A DNA stretch of 64,000 nucleotides from contig MU394064.1 in NCBI GenBank assembly GCA_022578605.1, forward strand, positions 682,001-746,000, given 5' to 3'. The notes below the pieces were generated by a model. It saw nothing but the letters and a program-made list of their open reading frames with translations. It ran no database searches and had not been told where the DNA came from. Below are positions 23,035 to 35,117 of this stretch, in pieces. The position numbers and the translations under genes are program-made. The first letter of the stretch is position 1; every line of letters begins with the position of its first letter. This DNA comes from Camillea tinctor. Its lineage: Eukaryota; Ascomycota; Sordariomycetes; Xylariales; Xylariaceae.

Positions 23035-24732
23035 TATAATAAGTTTCTGACTCGAGAGTATAGACCAATACACTCTGAATCTCCTGAATAGTCTGCTCTC
23101 CTCGCGTCGCCATGGCCAACGCCACCCTGCCTACTGTCCACCCCCCAGCCAACTGTCGTTATTAAACACCCTCATCGTTCATCCCGACTTCACGACGAGA
23201 CCCAAAGAGCACAATTGGCCCGAAGTCGCCGTCGAATCTCTAATTTACCTGCGCAGTATCCTTTCGCTATTCGGTCCCATCAACGCAGGCTTTAAAGAAG
23301 CTACCCGGTTTATCCCCACTTCGGCCTATTCCCGCAGCAGCACCCCTGGATCCGATATCGAGCTCGACGACACTCACGATGATACCCGGAGAGACGCAGA
23401 TGAGCGCGGCCTGGTGCGTCTGTCGGGGAGGCACTCCGACAATAGCATATGGCGGAAAGGACAGGACTTCTTCTGTGTAGTAGGCTGGGCTTTCAATTGC
23501 AGTGTCATGTACCCGGCTCGCTGGCGGCATTGGAAGCAATGGCTTGAGTTTATGCTCGAGCTGATCGAGAGCGATCTAGAGGAGCGGCGCCGCTTAGACG
23601 TGGAGAGTGGCCAGGACGAGAATCCCCATCTTCAGGAGTCGATCCTTGCCGGCTACCTCAACCAACGGTCCGGGCGGACAGCCGGCGGCGGCGTGAAATG
23701 GATCGTGAAGGCTATCTTCGCCGACGGCAGCCATGCGTCGCGTTCGATTTTCCAGGAGATATGGAACAAGGAGCATAAAGGCATGTCCCACACTGCCCTC
23801 AACAAGCGCAAGCGCGAGAAGGTCAACATCGAAAAGGGCGACTTCGGTGGCTGGCTCGACAACGACTCGGTCTACTCGTCGCAAGCCTCGGAGCCCCCCA
23901 CGCCGCAGAAGCGGAGGACGAACTCGGGACGCCTCGACAGGAGTGACTTCCAGGCCCTTGAGCCCACCTTTATGGAATCGGTGCCCCTGCGCCAGCGCCT
24001 CTTCTCCGCAGTGAGTAATAACTGGTTTTCTTTCCTTTCATTTTCTTTCCTTTCCCTATACCTGGGAGTTGCTAACAAAAGGCTTACCACACCCAGCTCT
24101 CCTACCTCTGCTTCTACCTCTCCGACCCACCCCTCGACCTCACCGACCTCTACGAAACCTTCGAAACCGCCGTGAAATCCCAACCGCTGCCCATATTCGC
24201 CGCCCTCGTCTCGCACCCCACGTCGGCCCTGCGCGTCGAATCGCAGATCACCATCCTGCGCGGCATGACCGAGCTGCTTGTCCCCTCGTCGGCGCCGTCT
24301 CCCGCTAAGATCGACCGCGCGCGCCACGACGCCGGCGGCATCTCCCCACGCATCCTCGAGCGCTGCTTCCTGCCCTTCCCCGCCAACACCATCGCCCCCG
24401 AGGACAACGCCAAGCTCTCCCTGCTGCTCGAGAACCTGGTCCAGATCAGCTGGAGCGCCGAGGAAGGCGAGCGCTTCGAGGACCTCGCGCAGGCGGTGAG
24501 GAAGGGTGTTGAGGCGCGGGAGGCTAAGGCTAAGGGGAAGAAGACGAGTGCAAGACGGGGCGCGAGGGCGGGGGCGGGGAACGGGGATACGGCCGAGGAG
24601 GAGGCGAGGAGGGTGCTGGAGTTGTCGGGCCAGAGACTCTTGGCTTTGGTGGAGGTTATTGCGGAGATGGAGGAGGAGGAAGAGGAAGAGCGAGGGGATG
24701 AAATGGATGAAGATGAGGACGAGGATAGCTGA
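22688..24732 (+). CDS. Unrecognised protein with Ser/Asp-rich N-terminus and acidic C-terminal tail
   Basis: Exons 22688-22979, 23064-24010 and 24097-24732 give 624 residues. Intron 1 (84 nt) contains a pure (AT) repeat and intron 2 is 86 nt. Residues 1-80 are Ser/Asp-rich and probably disordered. The middle is folded-looking, with conserved-style blocks (NSIWRKGQDFFCVVGWAFNC, YPARWRHWKQWLEFM, then GGGVKWIVKAIFADG). A later helical block (PLRQRLFSALSYLCFYLSD) spans the second splice junction. The C-terminus has a basic KGKKTSARRGARAG stretch, probably nuclear targeting, and ends in a Glu/Asp run. I do not recognise the family. The open, phase-consistent frames and regular introns make it a real gene. 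Confidence 0.85.
23000..23032. repeat. (AT)n microsatellite inside an intron
   Basis: About 16 uninterrupted AT units lie in intron 1 (22980-23063) of the 624-residue gene, between a GTAAGA donor and a CTGAC branch-point-like sequence. Length variation here would change intron size. Confidence 0.9.
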
Positions 24733-25367
24733 GTGGAGAGGGGATACGGGAATAGAATTTCAGAGTACATACACACACACACACACATACATACATACAC
24801 ACATACATACTAGGTTATGACTATGGTTTAAAAATGGAGGCAAGAGGATAATCTGGCTTGGGATTTGGACTGGGTTTAAGAGGGGGGTAAAGGTATAAGA
24901 CATGGTGTTTCGGGGAGGAGGGAATGCTTATTGAGCGTGCATGTTTATACAGGGTTTTGTCTTCTTATATGGGCTTACCCGGGCAAGCTATCTACCTAAG
25001 TTTTGTATTTGCTCGGCTTCTATATTATTACCTTCCCTTCTTACTTGACATTAATCTAACTAGTACTGTTACCGACCTACTCTTATTACCTACAATGGGG
25101 AGGGAGGAATGTACTTGTATGATACAGCACATACGTTAGATCCCTTCTCTCTCTCTCTCTCCCCTGTAATGATCCGATTATTCGTTGATTGGTGATGATG
25201 GTATTACGGTACCTAGGTTGTATACCAGTCAAGCAGGTTGGGCATATTACCTGCCTGCTTTGCGTTCTTTTCGTTCCCCCTTTTTGTTTCTTTTCTTTTA
25301 TTGTCCCTCCCCCCCCTCCCTCCCCCCCCCCTTTCTGCCGTAAAACTGTACTGTATTATATTACACA
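24733..25367. other. Intergenic between convergent genes
   Basis: Contains the 3' ends of the flanking genes, a (CA)n/(CATA)n repeat at about 24769-24812, a CT repeat near 25146-25162 and a C-rich tract near 25300-25333. No coding sequence is recognised. Confidence 0.5.
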
Positions 25368-26432
25368 CTACCGCCTCCTCGCCCCCGCGCTCGGCGTCCA
25401 CGCCGCCGGCTGCCATGTCTCGCTCGGCCCGCCCCGCTGGTGCCGCTTCCAGGGGTCTTCCTTTTCCTTTTCCTTCTCCGTTCCCTTTCCTCTTCCTCTT
25501 TCTCTTTCCTGTCCTTCCACCTCCCGTCCCCGTCCCCGTCCCTCCAGCCTATTATCTCCCACCCCCTCTCCCCGCGCCGCACCACCCGGCATCTCCAGCA
25601 GACTCGGCTTCGCGGCCCACCGCGCGTCTGCCTCGGCCGCTAGCACGCGCATCCGCTCCTGGCGCGCCGCGTCCGCGGCCTGCTCGGAGAGCGTGGGCGC
25701 GTCGTCGCGCCGGTGCCGCAGCCACTGGTGCCACGCGGGCGGCACGCGGACCTCGCTGAGCTGCGCTGACCGCGGGTACTGCACTATGCGCCGCAGGCGG
25801 TGGTGCGTCGGCGACGAGGGGGCCGAAGGGGACGAGGTCCCGCGCAGGCGGAACTCCCAGTACGTGTTGCCTTGGAGGTCGAGGCCTGTGGGATGGGGAG
25901 GGAGGGTTAGTCAGAGAAGGAGAGGAGAGGAGAGGGGAGGTTCTTTTGGGGAATGGGATAGGAAGATGGGTGGGAGGGTGAAGATGAGGGAAGGGTCGGG
26001 TAGGGTAGGCTATGTTTCGCTTTTTTCTTTTTCCTTCTTTTCCTTCTTCTTTTTTGTTTCCTTGCCCGTGCCCCCCTATTTCGTTTGGTTCGGGTTCGGC
26101 TCAGGGCATGGCAGGAAGATTTGATTTTTGGTTTGGTTCACTTGAAGTGGGTTTCGTACTCGTTTGTCGAGTACGTACCAAGAAGGGAGCGAGGACGGAA
26201 CGAGATATTTTGGGGTGGTGTGGCATGGGAAAAGGGGGATATTAGACGTAATATAAAATATATAAAAAACGCGAACAATAATAATATTAAAAAAAACGGG
26301 AACGAGTTTTTTTAAATAGTAGAAACTAAAAAGCTAGCACCCACCGACGAGGAAACGGTTCCGCCATGGTAACCGCAAAGACTTCCACTGGTACCAGGCC
26401 TTGAGGAGAGGACTAATCTGCTTTGCCGACAT
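25368..26432 (-). CDS. NDUFAF2: Mitochondrial complex I assembly factor, NDUFAF2/mimitin (B17.2-like) family
   Basis: Exons (complement) 26345-26432 and 25368-25885 give 201 residues, with an unusually long 459-nt intron (GTGGGT donor, CCCACAG acceptor). Helps assemble NADH:ubiquinone oxidoreductase in the mitochondrial inner membrane. The N-terminal WYQWKSLRLPWRNRFLVG joins GLDLQGNTYWEFR across the splice, matching the family's W-x-x-W and G-D-L-x-G-N-x-Y signature. Then come RRIVQYP, EVRVPPAWHQWLRHRR and EADARWAAKPSLLE. The fungal-type C-terminus DPWKRHQRGGPSETWQP ends the protein after an Arg/Glu/Gly-rich low-complexity segment. The family and its C-terminus are well recognised; the exon-intron border is the only soft point. 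Confidence 0.88.
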
Positions 26433-28065
26433 TGGCAGTGTTAAGCGGGAGGAGGACGAGTAATGTAAAATTAGTCTGAGACGGAACGATGTTGTTTTGC
26501 TTTTGTTAAATCCGCCTTGTTCAGTTCAGAACCCCCTTTTACCCCTTTTCTTTTGTGTGTTTATGTGTGTACGTGTGTTTGTGTTTGTATTTGTATGTGT
26601 GAAGAAGAGAGACAGACGGATATGAAATGAAAAAAGAATAATATTATAGTGTAGATTAGCAATTGACTACTGCTACCTAGCTAAATTAATGGTTAGCTTA
26701 GTTGCTTCTGCGCTATTACCTAGCTCCTAAAAATAAAAATAAAAATAAAAAACCAATCGACGTCACTCTGATGCGCTGCACGTAGGTAAACCTAGGTAGT
26801 GTAGCCGTAAACTCCGTCCCATTGATAGGTCAAAACGGGTTGCCGATACAATGTAATCTGTAATCCGTACTTATCCATTAGGTTATGTACAATGCGGGTT
26901 TGGCACCGCCACTTTTAATTTCTAGGTAGAGATTTGGGTCCCCGCCGACATGTCCCCGCCCTACCGACGATAAGCTCCTACCAGCCACAGATTAACCTCC
27001 CATCCCTGCCTAATTGGAGGTATCTCGCCTTATGCTCTACCCTGTTGGTGTAGGTAAAACTGGTTTATTTACGTTTCAAATAGTAGGGTAGGAGAGACGG
27101 TGAAGGAGGGGAAAGATGGGATATAAATGCAAGGCTTTTTATTTTGTTTCTTGTTTCTTGTTTTGATTTTTTATCTATTTTATTTGTTTTATTTTTATCC
27201 GTCTTTATCGTTTTGTTTTACCTATGATACCTATACCTGTACCTAGTACAACTTGAACCCCTCTATTCCACTCTACGATAGACTACTTATTTACGACCCG
27301 ACCCTGCTTGTGGAAACTGACAGGGGTATCTCACCTTAGGTATTGCCTATTTCGACAAGGAACCTTACTTATTCAGATCGGCCCTTGAAAGGTACGTACA
27401 CACGTGGGGTCGAAGACGGCCGAAGCGCCGGTCGGTCATCTTCGGGTCTGGGTCACTGGATTTTAGTTCTCTCATCCATCTTCTCTTCTCTTACTCTTAC
27501 TTACTCCTACACTTACACACTTCACATTACCCTTTCTTCCTCTCTCTCCTTTTACTAACTCTCTAACTTGCCTTACTGGTAATTCTTGTTATTCTCGTTT
27601 GTCTGGGTTATTTTATTTTATTCTATTTTTCTTATTCTCTGTGTCTTGTTTCATGGACAATTCCGTTACCTGCATTTCATTTGTGTCTTCTTATTCCTAT
27701 CACTTTCGTCACCACCCGCGGCGATTCGACGATCCTCGCCCGAACGGACAGAGACGAATTCCAGTAACAGCATAAAGCCAGTCGCTAACTTGGCACCGGT
27801 CTTGACTTACAACTAGAGACCAACCTAACGATCCTATCCTACTACATACGCATCCCAGCCTCGGTGACGTCTTGCCACCGTCTTAGATCCTCGTCCCACA
27901 TTCCTGCGAATTCCTGCAGCGCCTCCGAAGAAGAAAACCTCGTCGAACCTGCGCTGCGCTATTCTCGCATTTCTCATCCTACCTCTCTACTCATACTCGA
28001 GAAGTGTCAACTACTAAATAGACACACACAAGGCACATATCGCATAAACTATAACTCAGCAAACC
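26433..28065. other. Divergent promoter region, about 1.6 kb
   Basis: Separates the divergently transcribed NDUFAF2-like and calponin-homology genes, so both promoters should be here. Features seen: an (AAAAT)n repeat near 26728-26750, T-rich tracts at 27136-27210, TACCTA-type motifs (26668, 26788, 26921), and a CT-rich leader with in-frame-free ATGs before 28066. No coding region is recognised. Confidence 0.5.
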
Positions 28066-30148
28066 ATGGCTTCCGTTACGTCCTTGGATAAGGACTTGCG
28101 CCGCATGCGCCTTGAAAAATACACGCCCGCCGCTGCGAATGAGGCTCGGTCATGGATCGAAGATGTGTTGGGCGAGAAGCTAGGTTCCGCAGACCTCCTC
28201 GACGCACTCAAGGATGGAGTGGCGCTCTGCAAGTATGCGATATTTTCTTCCTCTTTTCCCCTTCCCTTCGCAAACTGCTCACCTATACTGTAGGCTAGTC
28301 AACTTGGCTCTTGGATCTTCAACTGTCAAGTTCAAGAAATCCGCTATGCCTTTTGTCCAGATGGAGAACATCTCGCACTTCCTCCGCGCATGTCGATCGC
28401 CGCCCATTAATCTGCTGGAGCATGACGTTTTCCTTACCGTTGATCTCTTCGAGAAGAAAGATCCCGCCCAAGTTCTCCAGTGCCTGAGCGCATTCTCACG
28501 TGCCGCCAACCTCGTTAACCCTTCTGCCTTCCCTAACCCTATCGGACCTAAGAGTCGCGTGAATGTTGTCAGCCCCGACAACACCGGCATCTCCCCGCCA
28601 CCGTCAAGGGGTCGGGGACTGTCCAACGTGAGCAACTCATCGTCTACCAACGGCACACGGCCTGCCGCATTAGTACCGTCGAGAACCGGCGACAATCGTT
28701 GGAGTCCGGCCAGGAGCCCAACTAGTGGCGGGTCTTTGTCGCCTGGCGTCTCCAGCTGGAGTAAAAAGAACCACGAAGGGGTTACTAGCCCCGCGTGGAA
28801 TATCGCGCAGTACGGATATATGGGTGGTGCCAGCCAGGGCAACCTAGGTATTGCCTTCGGAGGCCGGCGACAGATCACCACAGCTGGCCCAGCTGTCCCG
28901 AGCGCCGCCGAAAAGGAGAAGAAGCGTAAGGAGAAAGAAGCAGAGGAAGCGCGGCAGAAGTCCCAGATGGAAGAACAGCGGCGCAACCGGCTTCAGGCTG
29001 AAGAAGAACAGGCGCGGTTAGAAGAAGAGCGAAGTTGGGAAGACGAGACGAGGCGACAACGTATAGAAGAAAAGAAGAAGGCCGAGGAGGAGAAGAGGAA
29101 GTGGGCAGAGGAAGAGCGCCAGTGGAAGCTGACAGAAGAAAAGCGACGCATGGAAGAAGATGAAGCCGAGGCAAGGCTAGCCGAGGAACGCCGCCGATCG
29201 AAAGCCCAAGGAGATGGTCGTCTGCGCAGCCCGGAACAGAAGTTGGTCGCCCAGAGGACCGGAAGTGGCGGCTACAGCGACCGCATAAAGCAGCTCGAGA
29301 AAGAACTGGAACTGGCCCGCCAGCGTGAGAGAGAATACGAAGAGGAGCGAGAACGCCGCATTGGAAAAGGTATGGACCCTAAAAGTCGAGCTCGATCCCG
29401 GAGCCGGCCTAGAAAACTGGAAGGTGTCCCCAGCCGCCAGGACTCTTGGTCTCGGGACGAACGTGAAGTTCTTCGTACTCAATGGGACCGGTATCAGGAA
29501 GAACAAGCCCAGGACCATGCACCCCGCCTGCCACCACGACCTTTGCCTGATCCTACCGCGACGACGCTGAGGCCCCAACGTACTGGCGATATGATGCCCC
29601 CTATAAAACCGCACCGGACCGGCGAAGGTAGGCCACTCCCTATTCCGGACGAAATTAGGAACAAGACGCCCGGCCCCACTAGCCCTATTCCTTCCCGACC
29701 TCTCCCCGTACCGTCAGCGAACTCGCCGAATGCCAACCGAACGGACCGTTTCCTAGCCTCGAATATGGTACCTGTACAACCGATCGCGCACCAAACATAC
29801 TCCCGTGAACTGGATGCCACAGCGGAGCGAGATGCGGAGGACCGGCGGCGCGCACAGTCCCAGGCTAAGACCAAAGCTGCTGGTTGGGCAGGTAAATCAC
29901 TGTTGGAACGGGAAATGGAAATGGAGCGCCAGAGACAACAAGAGTGGGAGAAGTCCCAAATGGAAACTGCGAAAGCAGTGAGAGGTGGTGACGGTGTCGA
30001 TGGTATCGGGGGCGGCATCGGAGGCAGATGGGACGTCAGCCAGTGGAGCGGCTTTACCGGCGGGGATAGCCAAAACAAAGGAGGCACGGGTATAGGAGCG
30101 GGGAGAAGACAGATCGTGGGACCTAGGCCACTACCGAACAGGCCTTAA
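28066..30148 (+). CDS. Calponin-homology (transgelin/Scp1-like) protein with long coiled-coil tail
   Basis: Exons 28066-28232 and 28294-30148, one 61-nt intron, 673 residues. A single CH domain spans about residues 10-130 (KYTPAAANEARSWIEDVLGE, LLDALKDGVALCKLVNLAL, FVQMENISHFLRACR, DVFLTVDLFEKKDPAQVLQCL) and should bind or bundle actin. Yeast Scp1 and animal transgelin are only about 200 residues long. Here a Ser/Pro-rich linker, a highly charged Glu/Arg/Lys coiled coil (about 280-400) and a Pro-rich region (PRLPPRPLPDP, SRPLPVP) follow, then a Gly-rich end. The Pro-rich segments look like SH3 ligands. Similar extended forms are known in filamentous fungi. A role in actin patches or hyphal tips is inference. 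Confidence 0.88.
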
Positions 30149-33100
30149 TCTTTTCGTTTATTTCATTCTTATATTTTTTACTACTGACTTTTTTCTTTTT
30201 GTACGGGAAACCCCTATTCTTGTCTTTTTGTTATTGGGATGGAAAAGCCAGTGAGGCTTACTTATATCACGAATGGGAGGTGTCCGGTATATCCATTTTT
30301 TGGTCTCTTTCCTTTCCCTTTTTGATTTCTCTCTATATTTTCCCTCTCTCTATGAATGGGAATAATGCCCTGGACTCTATTAGGGTTTGCTAGGTGGGAA
30401 TTACCACTGAACAAGAACAGAAAGATGGGGGAGGAGGGAAGGGAATAGGAAGTGGGTGTCATATAAAAACAATCAGGGGAAAGGGAGGGAAAGGAGAGAG
30501 AGAAAACAACTTAGGTATAGAGAGTAATGCTAGTGTAACAAATCTTAAATAAGGAAACTTAGGATGAACAGGGGAAGATGGAGAGAAGGAGGATGGGAAG
30601 AGAAGACTAACCTAGGAGGGTGAGAAATAAATGCAATAATTATTGTTCAAACATGAAGGTTTTCTCGTGCTCTCCTTTTTTATCTCCTTAGTAACTAACT
30701 GTTGTAATACAAGCCAAATGCTCTACGCTAGAACCTGAGGAATATTGTAGCACGGTATGTATGTCATTGATGATTCGATGTCCTTCTCGAGTAAATATAC
30801 ATTCTTGTTTGTTTAGCAATGATTTTATCTTTGCACTTCGTGGTGCCACGAAGACCGGACCTCGTGGGCTTCTGATACGCATTGCATTTTGACTCTAATA
30901 AATAATAACATAATATGCCCGAGCTTTAACTGGTGCCACTTCGGAGGGGGCATGTGGTCTCATTATATCTGTGATATGACGAACTACTGTTACGTAGTTC
31001 TCCAAGGGCATATCCATGACCCTTTGCCCCTCTGGCATGACCACCCTTTCTCCTTGCTTAAAGTACTGCTTCAGTGTCTGCCATGTGACCATAGCTACTA
31101 TTAGTCGTGTTACGAAGACAACTCACTGTAATGTAGACAAATAAAGAATTAACATGCATGTCAGACGTGATGGATCATATGGTGCAAGGAACAAAGGGTG
31201 TATTTCTACGCGTATGTAACGGCATTACTAGCAATCATAGTTCTAGTTCCTCGCACAACAACAGCAACGTAGTCATCGAGATTTTCTGCTAGGTTAGGTC
31301 TCTCGTGACTACACAGGTCATATGATACGGGATGGTCCTGACCTGCACTACATAGGTATTCAAATCGAAACGAAAGAAACTTGTCGAATGTCCTGGGGAG
31401 GCAGAAGTATCCCAACCCGAGTCATCTAGAGAACTTCTAATCATCGTCAAGCGTAAACAAGAGGATCAGGGAAGGCAGGACACAGATCCCACACCCAATT
31501 ACTTCTCTTCATGGACACTTTGGTTTTGGGATCATTTCTCTCCTAGAAGTAGTGGAACAGGATATAGGTGACTCTCTCGCATATGAACATATGGACACGG
31601 AGCACATGTATACATGGCGATGTATCTGCCTAACTATGGATATGAAACTACGGTACAGGAGATATGATTAAGAGAGAGGTTAGCAGTCTACGCTGAAAAA
31701 GACGATCAACGGATAAGAATATGACTACGTATACGAACTTGAGCATTATGAAATCTAGGATATTAACATGATATAATTCTCAAATTTGTTCTTACGAAAA
31801 TCTTGAGATCAAGCATATCACAGTCATTCTTGATGGGGTTGACTAGAAAGGTTCAAGCCTCGTGTTAATCGTAGAAAATGATTATAATAAGAATTAATGC
31901 ATACTCATTCTATAAGCTGGGAATCAAAATGCTCTTTACCAGGACCCCCTTTCCGAACATGAAACTTTCTCAGCCCAACTGAAAGCTTATAGGTTTCTCT
32001 TCCGGAACATATACTGAACCTCGTGTGTTATTTATTTATTAAAGAGTGCTATCAATGGCACAGTTGCAAGAAACCGCCCGTATTTCGAATAGAAGTCTTC
32101 ATTTTCGACCTCATTTTTGTTTTTACCTTGTTGCCTTGGAACTTCATCATATGACCCAAAGTATTGATTGCAACAAACAAAGAAAAATATTTTTTTGTTG
32201 ATAAAAACCATTAGGTTTCAATCCCCATCTTTGTGTCATTCACTAGAGGAACTCAAGCACAGACCTTCGATGAATATCAGCGTACATACTATCTTTTCGC
32301 TTCTTTCCTGTGGAGCTGTGGGTGAACTTCGGGAGAAGCACCCTAAATTACTTATTCATCATAGCTTTAGTCTAATCTCTCCCTTTCCAATACATATCAT
32401 CTTTTCTGGGATCATTCTGGACCACCCTTCATTCCCTACAGTGTTTTCGTATGATTCCGTGAACTACTGTCGCTTTGTTCCTGCATCGTATCACCACGCT
32501 GAGCCAGACCGAGGGAATCTTCTTCCATATATGGTATATGCCTAGAGTTCGTCTAGATGAATATTGGCGAGTATGAAGGTAGTTGATGAGCCTAGTCCTC
32601 TCTGTTCACGTGCCTGACGAGCCGAGCCTGTGATGTTGTACAAGCTATAAAAAGAATGTCGTACAGGTGGTTATATCGATGGTGATGATGAAAATATCGG
32701 CTACAAGCTTCTCACCACGCAACATGTACATAGAGAAAAGTTTTTCAATTTCCTGAATCAGGAGGTGGGCTTGCCTACGGACCGGAAACTAATCAAGCCA
32801 TGTCATACATTGGTCTCGAGGACCATCCGGGCTTTTGGCTTGCCTTGGGCGTACAAACATCGTAGATCTAGCAGGAACGCAATCATGTAAGACATTATCT
32901 GCGGGCTATGTGGCTATTTAGAAGAATTTCTCTTTTGAATTGAGGTCTTAGTACGCCATCTGTCATCATATATCTCCCATGTCCCATGGTCTATTGGTCA
33001 AAATGCGCCTAGCGCGAAGTAGTCCGGCGAAAATAAGCTGCTGAAGCATATTTCTAGGGTAACATATAGCCATGGCGCGACGTCGGACCCCACGAATCAA

Positions 33101-33394
33101 CATCGGCAGCAGTTCATGTATCGGATATGGGGATACGGGTACCAGGGATCTAGCTTGTAGCGGAAGGATACGATCGTTTTGGGCAATATTGTAAGACTGC
33201 TTGCCTCACAAGTCGGCAATGGGCAAGTGAAGTGCTGTGTTATAGTCTTACATTCTAACCCTAATCGGGATTCTTGCTAAGGAATAGGCCATGGCCCAAC
33301 CGGCATATAAAATCCTCGCACTATGGCCCCTGACTGGAGTGATCCGAGATAGACTTTTGAGCCCACCGGAGTAGTCGGTATCACCACTCACATC
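30149..33394. other. Intergenic, about 3.2 kb
   Basis: Mostly AT-rich spacer without recognisable genes. A degenerate VOC-like fragment lies at 32696-32865 (separate entry). The right end holds the promoter of the next gene, with a TATAAAA at about 33305-33311. Purine-rich tracts occur at 30420-30500. Confidence 0.5.
32696..32865 (+). pseudogene. Possible relic of a VOC/glyoxalase-like gene
   Basis: Two plus-strand reading frames one base apart read like pieces of one vicinal-oxygen-chelate protein: IGYKLL from 32696, then FPESGGGLAYGPETN and SYIGLEDHPGFWLALG up to a stop at 32863-32865. The switch lies near the A-rich GAGAAAAG at 32733-32740. There is no start codon, and further stops lie downstream. 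The similarity is from memory of family style (GYK at the start of a strand, then DFWL-type strand) and is weak. Confidence 0.3.
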
Positions 33395-34578
33395 ATGGGC
33401 TACTTACAGATATTCTTAACCCTGACTCTCTTTAGTGTCATTGCTTTCACAGCCGAAGCAACGAAACATAGACTCATCGTTGGCACGTTCAGCACGAACT
33501 TCCTCTATACGGTTGAGTATGACGATGACTATGAAGCTCTAAGTCTCGTAGCCAAGACTCAAGTCCCAGCAGCCAGCTCATGGATCTCCCTAAACGTAAG
33601 TAACCTCCCTGTATCACATAAACCCAGATAGAACCACCATCTCATCCTTCTCCCTAGGAAGACTCAACCAAGCTGTATGGCACCGACTGGAACGCAGAAA
33701 TACCCACCTTCGTAAGCTACGACATCTCCGACCCCACCAACATCAAGCACGAAGCGACCATTGAGGCGGGCAGCGATTGCGCCGGCTCCAAGAGCGTGTT
33801 CGTGACCGCGCGCCGCACCGCGCCCTACACCGTGTACGGGAACTACTACTACGGGGACGCGCGGTGCAGCACGGTGTTATCGGCGGGGTCCGGGGCCCTC
33901 AGCGGCATCCTGCAGGAGTACGACTACGCCCCCGGGTCCGCCGTCCACGGCACCGCCTTCTCGCCCGACGAGCGCTTCCTGTTCTCGGCCGACACGAAGG
34001 GCAACTCCATCTGGACGCACGCGGTCGACAGCGTGTCCGGGACCGTCTCGCTCGTGGGCCGCGTCCCGGGCCCCTCGGCGGACGCGCACCCGCGCCACCT
34101 TGCGGCGCACAGCGGCGGCCGGTACCTGTACGCCGTGCTCGAGGGTTCGAGCCAGGTCGCGCAGTACGAGGTCTACGGCGCGGGCGCGCTGGTCTACGAC
34201 GGCGTGGTGTACCCGCTGCTGAGCGAGGGGGCGGACGCCGCGGTGGACTTCTGGGCCGACGAGGTGGCGCTTTCGGTGGGCGAGCGGTACCTCTGGGCCA
34301 CGAACCGGGCTTACGATGAACAGAAGAAGGGGTACATCTCCGCGTTTGAGCTTGAGCCCTCGGGCGCTATCGCGAGGCAGCTGTTCCTGCTGCCGACCAG
34401 CACGAGCGGTGGGTTTGCGAATAGCGTGGCGGCGAGCCGGTTCGATGATGCGATTGTGGCTCTCACGGATAATTCAACCGGGCTCGTGCAGATATGGCAT
34501 GTGGATACGGGGCTGGTGGCGTCTCTGGATTTGGATGATGGGGGAGGATGCTGTGCTAATGCTGTGTGGCTGGACTGA
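33395..34578 (+). CDS. Secreted carboxy-cis,cis-muconate cyclase-like seven-bladed beta-propeller
   Basis: Exons 33395-33595 and 33658-34578, one 62-nt intron, 373 residues. It resembles the fungal 3-carboxymuconate lactonizing enzyme/6-phosphogluconolactonase propeller family (LIVGTFSTNFLYTVEY, VHGTAFSPDERFLFSADT, HPRHLAAHSGGRYLYAVLE, YISAFELEPSGAI, LPTSTSGGFANSV, NAVWLD at the end). The known Neurospora enzyme opens protocatechuate-derived carboxymuconate in the cytosol. This protein instead begins with a hydrophobic signal peptide (residues 1-22, cleavage near AEATK), so it is probably secreted and its substrate may differ. The second exon is strikingly GC-rich compared with the first and the flanks. 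A TATA box lies about 85 bases upstream of the ATG. Confidence 0.85.
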
Positions 34579-35117
34579 GGAAAAGGGGTTATCCTGGATA
34601 GTTAAATTGAGATGAGAGCATACGACTATATTGCATGGACAGAGAAAAGCCCTGCTTCCTTTTTATGTTGTACTTGACCCTAATTTCTGGAATTCGCCAC
34701 AGATCGTTACGATATCAGCAGAGTCAGGGGAATTTTCACCATGAATATGTAGTTGGAGAAAGCAATAATATCAAAGCTTCCTAGCCTGGAAGAAGACTTG
34801 ATCACTAAGAAATAATGACTCTCAAACTAACTATTCAGAGTCCCTCTTAGAGGACTACATAGGTAAATTCCTAGACTATAATTACAACTAGAGCGTACTA
34901 ATGGCAGGCAAAGTTCACCACCTATCTTTCATATATACACCACTCGTGCTATATATATTTATATATATATATGTATCATACCATAACCAAACCAATACAT
35001 ATTTATTCATGCGTATACCTTCACCCACCCAAACATCTTTCTTCATAAGCACCCCCTTCCTACCCCCTCAAACACCTATACCAAAAAAAAAGAAAATAGA
35101 AAAAAAAAATCCATCCC
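34579..35117. other. Intergenic between convergent genes
   Basis: AT-rich spacer of 539 bases with a TATATA stretch near 34950-34972 and an A-rich run at 35083-35109. Nothing coding is recognised. Confidence 0.5.

Noticed and set aside
25189..26124. Plus-strand open frame of 311 codons
   Set aside because: Low-complexity Arg/Ser/Pro/Phe-rich translation lying opposite the NDUFAF2-like gene and its intron; the minus strand carries the recognised protein.
30895..31415. Two minus-strand frames with similar-sounding segments (LENYVTVVRHI and LDDYVAVVVRG)
   Set aside because: The DNA does not align, so this is not a duplication, and neither frame has a start, splice context or family.
33777..34319. 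Plus-strand open frame of 180 codons very rich in Arg
   Set aside because: An out-of-frame shadow of the GC-rich second exon of the carboxymuconate-cyclase-like gene.
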